From: Spodoptera frugiperda
Lineage: Eukaryota; Arthropoda; Insecta; Lepidoptera; Noctuidae
Direction: 5' to 3'
Assembly (NCBI RefSeq): GCF_023101765.2
Contig: NC_064239.1
Coordinates: 11,366,315-11,430,314, forward strand
Length of the DNA: 64,000 nucleotides
In this document: piece after piece, positions 47,220-59,592 of the stretch
Layout: every line of letters starts with the position of its first letter
How positions within the stretch are numbered: position 1 is the first letter of the stretch
The notes under the pieces: generated by a model
Seen by the model: the letters and a program-made list of their open reading frames with translations, nothing else
The model's database searches: none
What the model was told of the DNA's origin: nothing
Position numbers and translations under genes: made by a program

Positions 47220-49390
47220 TGCAAATCCAACCGAATCACATCACGTTCACCACTTAAATTCGAGCGAACCCCAACTCACGAATCTCGTACCCGCATCGTT
47301 TGAACCGCACAAGGACCACTTCGCGGTCCTAAGGTCCTAGTAATTACATAAGTAATCGCATAGGTGTAGTGTAACTCAATAAGGCGATTAGTACTCGCCT
47401 CACGTGTCGAGCCAGCCCGGTCATAGTGATGGCGATTAAGCAATTTGCCGTTAGTTGATCCCGGAATCCAATGACGCCGTGTTAGTTGTCCGGAAAAACG
47501 GTTACCTTTAAATGTGATTCGATTTGATGTGATTGCGATGGTTTTTTTTATATTTTGACGATGTATGAAAGTAGATATAAACTTGATTGTACACTAAGTA
47601 ATTTTACAATTTCATAATTTACAAAGGATAAGATAGGGCCATTTTTAAAAAGATTTTGTAAAGAAAATAGTGGTAGAATATCTTTATCAAATGTGAAGTA
47701 TATTTGTACAGAGATGATACAAAGCAACCACCACGATATTTAATACATTATCTTGTACCGGGAAACAAACGGCCTAATACAGTAGATGTGAAGGCAACAT
47801 TGGCAAAGAAATTTAATCAGAAGAAAAATAAGCGAGGCGGAGGAAATATACAATATCCAATTTTCTCTTTGAGAAATCCGATGTAAAAGCCCCCATTGTA
47901 CATAGGCGTATAATACCAAAACCAATTATCTGTGATATCCAATTTCTTAATTTAATTTATCGCGAAGAGATCGTTGGACCCGACGATAATTGTAATACTT
48001 TAAAAGTGTCAAAGTTATCGGAATGGGGGCCGGAGTTCGATTTTACAAGTTTGTTACCGCACACGGCGGGGATTTAGGTAGACGTGTAGATTGATATCTT
48101 GATTCACGATAAAGGCGTAGTTGGTGTAGACACATTCACTCCGATTATATTGGCTTTACATCCAAATGAATTTGATGGGCTACATTCCAGTTCGCTGGCG
48201 ACAAACGGCCCGATAAATTCTTCATTTATTTTGAGAAGCTTTTCTTTTAAATGCAACTCAAATAAAATTAGAGCCGTCGGTCCCCCACAGAAAAGGCATT
48301 AAGACACCAAACAAATAAAATCTCAACTTCACACCGAAGTCCGCGCAATTACGTTCGGGGAAAAAACTTCGTAATCACAAAATCGGATTGATGGCTCAAA
48401 AAACTTTTTTAATTTAGTCCCGAAAACAGGTGCGTACGAATTACCGACTCCATTGTCGGACGATATGAGCAATTTTGTCGGAGTCAGCTAGAGATTAGCA
48501 CGGGGGCCCTTAATCTGAGTATCGGGGCGATGTGGCCCGTCATATTTCATAATACCCCCCTCTCCTGGTTAGGGTGCGCGCTCATTGGACCGAGAAGAGC
48601 TGTTATTACGCCATGAAATGGACAGCTCATTAGTGGATTTAATGGGAATATAACATATGTATACACATTAAAGTAGCTAGTCACACAAAACAATATGCAG
48701 CTGCAAGTAATTAGCAAGCTTATGAAAATTTTGTGTCTACCGAAAATTAAAAAAGAAACAAATTATTTAATTACATTAAAGAATAAGTGCCCGCATTTTA
48801 GAATCTTTTGTTTATGTCTCGTTTTCTACGAAAGCTATTTTACTATGATATCGCCCGTGTCTTTTTGTAACGTGCAATAAAGGGCGCTTATCTCTTCACA
48901 TTACAATGAACCCAATGAAACCCCGTGTTATTATACATGTCATACATTATTATACATTTTCACCAAAATCTAGTGCAGCCTTATAGCTAATTGTTTGTAA
49001 AAGGGAGAAGTTTATGGTCAAATAACTTTAGTATTTTTTTCTTTTAGTAACATTTATTTTATTACCTATCTAGAAAAAATAAATTTTGCTATTGTAATTT
49101 TAACTTGTCATAAAGTTTTTGCCGATTTCACGCATCACCTTCAATCAATAAATATTTAAATCGATACGATAGCAAAATAAAAACGTTTGTGTTTCAGAAA
49201 CTCACCTTAAATTCGATTCGGTCATTCCGGCCCCCGCATAATCCTCGCTCGCATAGCCAATGGGTCCGATACCTTAGACTGACCTTCTCCCAACTGTCTT
49301 TGACGATAATATCTCTGGGGTGGGTCCGGGTGACCTCACAGGGGTCTTGCGAGCCCGTCCGATTCTTGATATGTTTATTAAGGACCCCTA
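47220..49390. other. Repeat-poor, GC-richer intronic zone
   Basis: Several blocks (47220-47500, 47930-48090, 48290-48640, 49190-49380) lack the repeat families found elsewhere and are less AT-rich, for example CGCACACGGCGGGGATTTAG and CGGTCATTCCGGCCCCCGC. They could be conserved regulatory DNA; no coding domain is seen. Confidence 0.35.
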
Positions 49391-52300
49391 TTTGATTATA
49401 TTTATATGATATACTATGTAGTTCGGTCAATTTGTATCGTGTACATATTTATGTGTATGGATTAGGCCGCAATTTCGAATATCGATAATGTACCCATCTC
49501 TTTCACTTATGAAGTATTATGTAGTTAGTTTATTATTATTGTCGCATTTATTTCATTCATGTCATTTTTAGCCTGTATTACGAAATATCATGTGTGTTAA
49601 ATATTGATGCATCATGACAATCTTCTATCGTTTATATATCGTTTCCATAGTCATTGAAATTATTAGGATCCACGCAAAATATCAGTTGAATAAAAGATTT
49701 ATTTTTTTATTAACGATGTACTCAAATTTATATTCGAAGTATTGTTTTTTTTTTATCATAAGTGACATCATTATTAAGAGCCAATTTCGTTCTTTTCAAT
49801 TATACACTCAATATACGTTTGCATGAAATATTATTTGCAATTTGTGAAACGTGTGTGTTTCATAGCCGTTATAATTTTGATATCTGATATTAATTTTGAG
49901 AATTGAAATGCCTCGTAGAGTTTTATTGCTTAATTTCATGATGAGGTTTTGTTTTTGGTGATCTGGATCGAATTCATATTGCAAAAGTATTAATTACAAA
50001 GGATTTAAATATCATGATGGGTTACAGTGAACTTTCAATTCATCCTACTTAACGTTTTTATTGAAGAGTAAATTACTTAATACTGGTATGTTTTATCATA
50101 GCACAATATAATTATGGTTACGATAAATAAAGATTGTGAAAATTAAAAAGGCTCGATTTTATAACCCAACTACGCACACGCACCGGCTCAAACGCCGAGC
50201 ACACATGAAAGGCTCTCAAAAAAATAAAACTGTCAACCTCCTTTCGACGACACTTGACGGCATTGAAACGAGTACTCAACTCTTTGAACCCTGCCTCAAA
50301 AGTTCCGTTTTCGACACACAAAAACCCTCTCATTTCCATCTTCAGCCGTCGAGAATACTGAACATAAAGAATCTAGAGCAATTTCCACCTTCGACCAATG
50401 TACTTGTACGTACATAGTACAGTAACACATATATACGCCACACCCTTAGCACCATCAAATCTTGGCTTTATTAAAATAACCACAGCCGTACGTATCGTCC
50501 CGTTACCACGCGTATTGGTTATCCGGGTGAGACCGGGTAAAATGATGCATGGCCGGATAAGACAATGTAGTGGAAAGGTAGGCTTGCGCCCACCCGGGTC
50601 GACCTTTCAATTTCCTTGATTGTGACCGGATCGAAGCGGGTTCGTCTTTATTTCTTTATCTATAGGTATGCAGTGGTTTGGGAAATATTGGTGTTATAAC
50701 AAAACAGATCTGTACAACGCGGTTTTTTTCGTGGAAAGTGCATAAAATAGACCACGTTTTTTATGAGTTTATTTCTGTATATGAATTTTCATCAGTCTGT
50801 TCCGATTTTTAATGAATATATTATACAATTGGTTCCTATAAGGCAATGTTTTTACAGTAAATGTAAAGCAAACGTACTCGAAGAAATGTCTTACTCTCGA
50901 GTATTGCATTTTCGTACGCCTTCCGTTTCAATATACGTCTTCAAAATTTTCGGATCGTGAGATTAAATTTTGCATCTTGAATTTTTCTTTGAGACTTGGT
51001 ATGTTACGGTTGCAAGTCCCAACAGTGTTTCTTTACATAGTAAGTATACAAATGTATGATACTATGCCATTTTTATAAGCCAAACTACATACAATGTCAT
51101 TCTTGAATTGTAAGCACCGTTTGGCATAAACTGGCAACAACTTACTCAGAAAAATGATTATAATATAACGTGAAAATTCGACCAACGATTGTTTTGAGAC
51201 TACGCAAACTAAATCTCAATTTTTCCTACACAAAAATTACTAAAACAAAAAGAAATATTCCACTTAATAATTCACACACAAAGGACCAAAAAACTAAACC
51301 CAAAAGGACCATTATAATAGAAAAGAACACAAAACACACATTTATTATTGATGACGCACTCAAATATCGTGACAATACCCAAAAGAGGTTTGATTGATGG
51401 TTGCCCAACTAATAGCGGCTGTGAAGGAGCCTGGTGTTGATAAAGTAACCGCTGTATACTGTTTCGACAGCCCTGTATATGATAAATGTTAGTTGATACA
51501 ATTTTGTACCTAGAAACAATATTTTATTGTTTGTTTTTCTTTCAAGGATAGCTAGGTTGTGATTTTACGTGATATTCTATGAAAGTGTAGTCTTTATTTA
51601 AGCAACAATTGTGCTCAAACAAACCATTATTTTATAACAATAAGGTCCTCATCAATTTACCTTCATTATATTTAAACCAGAATTTGTCTAAACCTAAAAT
51701 ACAATTCAGCATTATTGCTCCCATTAAAAGTATCAGATTGAAATTAATACCTCAAAGATTAATACTAGCATTTAGTTTTGTAGAACTCGATGCATACACA
51801 TCATCGTAATCTAAATTCTATAAGCCCCAGCAGGTAATACATAAACACAGCCATTTACCACACACGTCATTTACGATAATACCTAAGCCTTACATGTCCT
51901 GACAGTCATCAGGGCTCAAAGAGCCGTTAGCTATTTGCCTCGCTGCCTTCAGAATCACGACCCTTTGCCTCAACCAGAGTAATTGCTAGCCACTACGTAT
52001 CCTGACAATGTCAACTAAGGACTATCTCTGTATTTGTACCCAATGATGAATATTAAGGCACCTTCAGGTCATTTGTGTAGGCATATCCATGTTAGGGATA
52101 TAGTTGTCGGTTGATTGTGGTTTAGTAAGACTCTGGGTTTTATTTACAGTTTAAGAAAAGTAGTTTGTTAAAGAATAATTTCATTGAACTGTTATTCAAG
52201 TTGTTTAAGTATTAAAAACACGTTGTTTCAGGCCAATTCGTCAGCGAGCGATTAGATAGTAATCACACGTAATCCCTGTCTGATGTTATTGTATTGTCAT

Positions 52301-53443
52301 CTATTATTGTAATACCTTCTATATGTATAGTTGGCTAATGTAATTGCGATAGTCCAGCCTGACCAAAGCCCATCTAAAGAGACATTATAAATTACACCAC
52401 GAACGCCAATATATCTCCGAAATACTCCAATATATGGAATTATCAATAATACTCTGTCCGTACACTATATACGGCACATACATTACAAATTTACCGGTAC
52501 CATTAAGTCAGTTTAGCAGAATAATACTAATATAACTCTCATACGAATTTGAACTTTAGTTTCAAGAAGTTAGGGTAGAAATTTGGGTGGGTGAAAGCTA
52601 CATTTTTCGCCACTAGAAAATACCCAACGTGTGGCCGTCGCATTCCCTAGCCGGTGTATGATTGATGGCCAGCCTAGTGGGCCGGATAAGACAATGTACC
52701 GGAAGGAATGACCGGACCGGTTCGGACGATGCACCGTTCGCTCCGGCACCGAAATTATACCGCCACATTGGAAACTTCGTACGGTTTATGGCACGAAATA
52801 ATGAATAGAGTGAACCGAGTAGTTTGTATGTTTATGTTTGAATTCAACATTTTTACATTGCAGATTATATTTTACGTTACTGAGTAAATATTTATCGAAC
52901 CATATTTTTACGTGTAACGTTTGCTGCAATTTCATGTGAAAATACATAACGCTTTTTAATAACCCCTGAATCCTGAGCGGGTTTACATAAACGACTTAAA
53001 ATTAATTCCCAATATTGCTGAATACAGAAAAAATGTTTGCTTAATTAAATTTTTCATTACGCTCTTGAATTTAAGATAGCAATTAAAGCTTGGGTCTAAC
53101 ACATAACGCGCTCCGCCTAATCTTGTGTTTTTAATAATTAACTTGAGGCAAAACAATTGGATCGGATGAATTATTAATTCCAAGCCTCGTGTTAGAAATG
53201 TAGGCTTTAATTAAAATCTTTTAAGATTCACAAAACACATTTGCTAAATTATTTTGCATCGTATATTTTAGGTAGCTTTGTTTAGAAGCAATTTTAAATT
53301 AAATTTAATATAATTTGTTTAATTGACGTTGAATATTAATAGTTGGCTCATAATAAATGATATTTATTTTCCAACATTACTATTTGTTTATAAATATACG
53401 TAGTAAATCGAATTTGTATTCTACATAACTTTTGGTGTTCCAT

Positions 53444-53480
53444 TACTACGACTACGGCGTAGGCGCCTACGGCGTAGCAG
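53444..53480. repeat. GC-rich palindrome with CGTAGGCGCCTACG
   Basis: CTACGGCGTAGGCGCCTACG holds a perfect 14-bp palindrome at 53458-53471; shares CGTAGGCGCCT with 17003. Confidence 0.65.
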
Positions 53481-54574
53481 TGGTGGCAATGACTTTAAGC
53501 TTAGGTTACGTAAAGTGAGAAGTTATTGTTGCTAAGTATTGTATAGAACGATAAAGTAAGACAGATGGTTAGTCATTTGATTGTTATTGGCATTTTAGGG
53601 CATAATTCAATAATCCATTAGCATGACTAAGTTTCACTTACGTTTGACATTGGTGATTAAAAAAGTATGGTAAAATATTACAGCACATGTAACATACAAA
53701 ATCACCTAAAATATACTCACACGACGCCACTAGCACGTTGTACGAAATCCAACCTGGTTTTGTATGCTTTACATAAGACTATAGATAGCGAACAAGTAAT
53801 GCTCGAGTTTCAACGTAAAGCAACATGCATTTTGGTGAGATAGTACGCGTTAACTACTGGATACATTGCCAACAGAACACAGTACTGTAACAGAGAGTAA
53901 ATTCACAGTGATAACGCAGATATTGATAGCTGTACATATTCATTGTATGTATATATTTTAATGATCGCTTTAGAAACAACTCTTTGCATACACTTCAAAC
54001 CAAAAATCACGGAAGCATGTCCCAAAATTTAAAACATTTCAAATCCTCTAACAACTTCTAAAGAAAATCTCGCATACACAGTCATACACCAAGCATTTAC
54101 GTGTTTCGAAGCAAAAACATCATAATAAGACGACAACGAGACCCCACTTGTGTGTCAACCTTGTTAAAAATGGAAACTGATGCATGCAAAGTGAAAAGAT
54201 CACGACATAAAACCTCCATTGTCCGTGCCCCCAACATTTCTTTATATACATACATATTTCCATGCCAAGAACGTTTAGAATAATGAGACTTTTTTATTTC
54301 TTCTGCGTGCAACAGAAACTCCTTTCATTCGGTTGCAAGAAACCGCTTTCTGTTTTGATTCTCGACCAAGCGTTTTGCAGTAACAAGTCCTGCTTGAAGT
54401 TTGAATGAAATTCTTGAGCCAGTCGACCTGGCATGTTTAAATGTCGTTTTAAAAGTTTAGATGCTGTTTTGGTTTAGTGGTTTTGGTTTTAAAATTCTGT
54501 ACAGGGTGAATGTCTGTAATAGTACTGCTTTGCTTGCTTTTATTAATTTTGTTACTATGGCAACCTTTTATGAG

Positions 54575-54666
54575 TCTACCCCAAAGGCGATGGATTTGAG
54601 GGTGAACGAACAGGCAGATCACCTAATGATAAAATAATTAGTGCCTCCTATGGATCCTCGCAACAC
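54575..54666 (-). mobile_element. C-family repeat, reverse 3' fragment
   Basis: On the minus strand it reads GTGTTGCGAGGATCCATAGG then TTATCATTAGGTGATCTGCC, aligning with 4171-4282. Confidence 0.5.
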
Positions 54667-56139
54667 AAAAATAACAAATTAAACACAAAATCACGAAGAG
54701 AAATAGTAGTGAATAAATATACTCTACAATTAATACTTAGTATTAATTCACGATTTCAAAGGAAAATTTATGTAATTTTCAACATTAATTCCATCCAAGG
54801 ATAGAGCCACATAATGAACCAGTTCTCATCCATTTACATGATATATCTAGCATGGAGCAAAGTGAGCATTCTGAACCAAAGTTTTCGTGGAATACTCTAT
54901 GTCTGTGACTTGTTCCCTAAATCAAATGCCACTTACGAAAGTTCGCCGTGATGGCAGACGCCCCAGAATACACTGCTCCAAGAACTTTATATGAATCTGA
55001 GTTTTACTTGGAAGGAAAAAATTGTGAATAAAAGTAGTTCTTGTTTTGAAATGATATGACTTGTTGTTGGGAGTTAAAAAGTAGTGCAAGGTTCAATAAC
55101 TTTTGTGAATAAGTGTTTGCATCGAGTTCATTGATGCTTGCTGTAGCTTACCATAACATTCATTGCATATTTTTAAAGTTTATAAGTATAGCAGTATTTT
55201 GTTGTATTGTAATTGTAGGCCAATTCGTTTTGGAAAATAATACAACACTACTGAAATGGATTCCTCTGGACCAAACAGAAGAGTAATTATTTTACAATAC
55301 AGCATTATACACCGACCCATACATCCCTAAAAACGAAACACAAGAAACAAACCAACAATGCGTCAGTAAGCGAGCTCAGCTGCATGCCACGGTCTCGCAA
55401 AATTACAAGTTAAAATAGAAACACAAACTCATACAGAAAATTGAAATATAAAGTAGGAACAATGGCAACCTCAATTTAAATCCGAAACTGTGCCACATTC
55501 ACTGTATTTACTCATCCGCAAAGTTTACGACGCAGACTATTCTAATGAGTTAAGTCTTCACAACTAGTTGATATTACGTTGCGAGGAAGTTCGCGAAAGG
55601 AACTTCACTTGAATGCTAGCCATTATTATCCTAACACGAGTTGAGGTAACCTTCTCACAACCAACAACCTGAGACCTCCGGATATTGCAGAAAATCTTGA
55701 GTCTTTACACTGCTTTTAGGATGAGCGGGGGACGAGGGAGTTCTGATGAAAATGGCCGGTTTCTATAATAGAGAAATGTCTATGTAACGGTACCATTGCA
55801 TTCGATGCACGTATCGGCGGATTGAAATCGTGGTATATCGGTTTGCAACGAGTTTTCGTACAATAATAATAATAGATAAAGAGATAGTTCTCGGGAATTA
55901 TATCTTTTGATAAGCGAACCCGGTTGGCGGAGATTGTATCGTGTGTACCTTATACCGTTCTTATTTGAAATGAGATATTTCGATTTGATCTTAAATCTGT
56001 TCCTCAATTATTGGAATGTACTTACAGCAGAACGGAATTTTCGTATTATGTTCTTGATAAAATTACATTTCACGAAACGAACTTAACCTTAGAGTCTTTA
56101 AGGCTAGAGTGAATAGGTTACTTCTAGGTAAGCGTGCTT

Positions 56140-56215
56140 CATCTTCGACCACATCATCGCTTCCCATCAGGTGAGATAGTGGTCAAACGCGAGCCTATCA
56201 GCAATAAAAAAAACG
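56140..56215 (+). mobile_element. LINE 3' end fragment with A-rich tail
   Basis: ACATCATCGCTTCCCATCAG, AGTGGTCAAACGCGAGCC and CAGCAATAAAAAAAAC resemble the 3' end of a common moth LINE. Confidence 0.45.
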
Positions 56216-56740
56216 AGAACTGCTTAAAAAGAACTCATTCTTTTCGTTTGTCATTCGATAGTTCGATCAAAAAATCGTAGAACAAATTTTAAAGCAATTT
56301 ATTTTACTTCTACGACCCGGTGCGACGATCGCAGGTTACTTTTAATAAACGCGCAGTCAGCTCCGGTTGTTTGTGTCTGTTTTCACATTTATCGTTGGAA
56401 TTCCACTTTATTTTCTGTTAAAGTCGTGTGCTGTCAAGTTTTCTCTTTGTGCCGCTTTTTGACGTCCTCATCAATTGACTCGACTCCCACGCCGGTACAT
56501 GAGTGCCTTTTGACACTTGACGCTTTTATCCAAGCTACGTAATGAGTGTACAAGTTTACTGAATAAAACTTAAATTTAAATCAGTACTTACGTGTTAAGG
56601 ACTCGTGGAGAAGTTTTCTCTATGCTGTTGAGGAACTTCTTTTAAACAGAGGCCTCCTGTCCACATTGTGTCATTTGACAAATGCATGCATTCGTCTAAA
56701 ACGATAATAGCTTAATAAATTCCTCAAAGAATTTGAGGAC

Positions 56741-56890
56741 TGTAGAGGAATCGGGAATTGAAGAGATTGGGGAGGGGTATAATTGGGCCTCTAGTAACCT
56801 CATACACGACTAAACACAACTCAAGCGTTGTTTCACGTCGGTTTTCCGTAGGCCGTGGTATTATGTCGAAGCAGGACTCTCCCACACTTG
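56741..56890 (-). mobile_element. C-family repeat, reverse 5' part
   Basis: Reverse of the first half of the family: ends GACTCTCCCACACTTG, with CGGGAATTG and GGGGAGGGGTATAATTG inside. The overlapping open frames on both strands belong to the repeat. Confidence 0.52.
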
Positions 56891-56913
56891 AAATAACATA
56901 CTCCAACTACAAC

Positions 56914-56948
56914 AATAAGTTTGTACCAACACTTGGTACAAACTTATT
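56914..56948. repeat. Perfect 15-bp hairpin
   Basis: AATAAGTTTGTACCA, five-base loop ACACT, then TGGTACAAACTTATT. Confidence 0.85.
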
Positions 56949-57945
56949 CTGAAAATGTCTAAAAATATTTTGAACTCATAGCAACATATTAGTGCCGCTA
57001 TGTAGCCACGAGTAATAATACCATTTCTGGTTGTAATATACGAGTAATACTCTACTTTCAAAGTGTTCCGCTCCTAATAATAAATTGATGTACAAACGTT
57101 ATATATCTCAGGACTTATTTTTAGATTTAAGTAGTTACAGATTTATTACTTACCAAGAGAACTCTTCGACGTTTTTATTCTTTTATATATATATTATACA
57201 AACTTACTTTGACCTTTTCGAAAGAGATATTTGATTTCGGATGCCTGCTTATATTATTATTATATTTTTGGCAGATGAAATTGTTTATAGATGTCATTCA
57301 CCCGCTGTGCCTCGGAAAGTAATTGCGTGAAATTGTTGGCTCGACTGTCATGTGATTTATGACTAAATAAATATACGTGGAAACTGGAAATTGTTACTAT
57401 AGGCGTCTATTCAAAGTTGACATATTCTGCTTTTAATTGTAGGCACGGAGACCCCTTTTTTAATACATATATTTTTTGTAAGAAATAGATTGCATCGAAG
57501 TTAACCGTAATAAGATTGTTTTTGTTGTGTTACAAAAGCTTAATAAGTTAAATAAAACAAATAAGAAAAATATTGTATTTAAAACTTTGACTGCCAACAA
57601 AAATCTGTTGAAGTCAAATCCTCCGTTAGCGCCGGTCACTTTTACCTCCCCATGACGTCTAATTTGTTACAGCGGGTAATTCACATTTTCAGACCCCTTT
57701 ATTACACCAATTGTTATGGAATTAATCTTTTTTTAAACGTACAAAATCTAAAATAGTTACATGTTTTTTACTCTAAAACACTACAGATTACTTTCATTTC
57801 AATTTTGATTAAAGCAAAAACAATTTTTGTTGCTAACACTTTTCCATCAGGCGCTTAACAACTCCAACAAAATATTTAAAATTCGAATAAAAATTCCCTG
57901 ATCCATATACCATAAAGCATTCCATTTAAAATATCACAAACTTTA

Positions 57946-58311
57946 AGGGTGCTTTTCCACCAGAGATGTGCTATGTAGCTGTGCTACTAAAATGTAATAG
58001 CTAAGCTGTGAAACTATGTGACTGTTTCCTTTGTTACTAAGCTATGTAGCTGTGCGACGAAAATGCTCAGCTCGAGTATGCAATGTATCGATAGTAGAGA
58101 AGCCATCCATAGCACGCATCTTTCCATATAAAAAAAAACATAGCTTAGCTAACCCCCAAAAGGCGGGCAACGCACTTGTAACGCCTCTGGTGTTTCAAGT
58201 GTCCATGAGCGGCGGCGATTGCTTACCATCAGGTGATCCGTATGCTCATTTACCAGCTTATACCATAAAAAAAACGTAACATAGTAGTACATCTCTGGTG
58301 GAAAACCACCC
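57946..58311 (+). mobile_element. D-family MITE with a nested C-family insertion
   Basis: Left terminus AGGGTGCTTTTCCACCAGAG and right terminus ATCTCTGGTGGAAAACCACC are inverted repeats. Without the inserted 58151-58274 segment the element is about 242 bp, the same size as the copy at 31249. Confidence 0.7.
58151..58274 (+). mobile_element. C-family repeat nested inside a MITE
   Basis: AACCCCCAAAAGGCGGGCAA, AACGCCTCTGGTGTTTCAAG, GTCCATGAGCGGCGGCG, ACCATCAGGTGATCCG and an A-rich end. It interrupts the MITE at 57946-58311 just after TAGCTTAGCT. Confidence 0.65.
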
Positions 58312-58645
58312 AAATACTAGATACACCAAAACCAATATTAAAACGAGTTACATTTGCATTTCAAACGGAGATCGTATGTAACTCCAAGACGTCTTGTGTT
58401 TTAGGTAAAGCAACCGATGCCTGGTTACAATACGATACACAATACAACCTGCCACATATGAAGCTTCTAGTTCGCTGAGGCTTTACAAACATTGCTGACG
58501 CTACCACCCGTGTCCGCCTTTTGTGCTGACCGTACATATATCTGACGGGAGCGGGGAATTTTTAGAATAGGGCCGTTTGTTAGGCCGTTTCCATATGAGG
58601 ATGGTGGTTTTTGATATGATGTTCTGTGTTTTTTTCTAAACTTTG

Positions 58646-58786
58646 TACCACACTAGGATTTTATCTTGTGTCGTGGTTGCATTTACAAATATACAAGTTC
58701 ACATAAAGTTGCTCTGTGCGGGAATCGAACCCGCTATACGTTTCACGGCAGCCGGTTGCCCAGCTACCGCACCAATCGTGCAGGTT
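58646..58786 (-). mobile_element. tRNA-derived SINE (family A), reverse orientation
   Basis: On the minus strand: TGGTGCGGTAGCTGGGCAAC (A-box region), then GGTTCGATTCCCGC (B box), then a tRNA-unrelated part ending near ATCCTAGTGTGG. The best preserved head of the six copies. Confidence 0.72.
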
Positions 58787-59114
58787 GCCTGTTGTGGTTG
58801 TCAGAGCTGTTTTTATATTTAATGTTTACTGATAATAAAGAGCAATTTCATTTCACATCATTTCTTTCATATCCTTACGATTTCATACAAGATAGAATAC
58901 CTTCAGTTTTTCGATCGTAATCAATGCAAAACCAAAATTGCACCAGAATAAAAATACGAAAAAAACGCAACAATCAATATTCCAATAAGCACGTGTGCAA
59001 ACAGCCTTACAGCCTGTATAGGAAGCCAAACGGTGCTGTCGTCTGACCAGCAATATCTCCTTCAAGCGGTCTCGAGCATGGATATTAGAACGCGACTAAA
59101 GTTACAAAGCTCGC

Positions 59115-59148
59115 TCAGTGAAGGTATCCGCGCGATTCAATGGAGATG
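59115..59148 (+). promoter_or_regulatory. Candidate Inr + DPE core promoter within intron 4
   Basis: TCAGT with its A at 59117 and AGATG exactly 27 bases later, which fits the arthropod initiator and downstream promoter element spacing. CpG-rich sequence follows. A few such pairs are expected by chance in 64 kb. Confidence 0.2.
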
Positions 59149-59412
59149 TTTTCAATAAAATCGTTTCGTGCGCACCCGCCCGATACGTTCGTTCGGTTAA
59201 TTATTTTCGTGTTTGTGTTTTTGTTTGTTTGTCTGTCTGTTGTGATTATTTTTTGGTTGTGTTAATGTGTAACGCCATTGGTGTTATGGGAGGGGTTTTT
59301 AAAAGATGTCGTATAGTTTTTTCTCTGTTGGGCTTTGAATTAGTTGCGTTAATCAAAAGTGAAATGCTAAGCTTGAGTTTTAAGTATTTAATCATCCATC
59401 TTATTTAAATCG

Positions 59413-59592
59413 TTGCCCTATACTAGGATATTTCTTGTGTCGTGGGTGCGTTTCCAAACATACAAGTTCACATACACATGACACAGACCCGAAACAACAA
59501 TTTATGGTTCACACAAAGCTTAGGTCCATGCGAGAATCGAACACGCTCCACGATGCGCGGCAGCCGGTTGCTCAGCCACAGCACCAACTGAA
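59413..59592 (-). mobile_element. tRNA-derived SINE (family A), reverse orientation
   Basis: ATACTAGGATATTTCTTGTG, CAGACCCGAAACAACAATTT, AGAATCGAACACGC (reverse B box) and CGGCAGCCGGTTGCTCAGCC, in the family order. Confidence 0.7.

Noticed and set aside
58723..58786. tRNA gene on the minus strand
   Set aside because: A and B boxes are present, but the same segment recurs six times with a shared tRNA-unrelated 3' part, so it is a SINE head.
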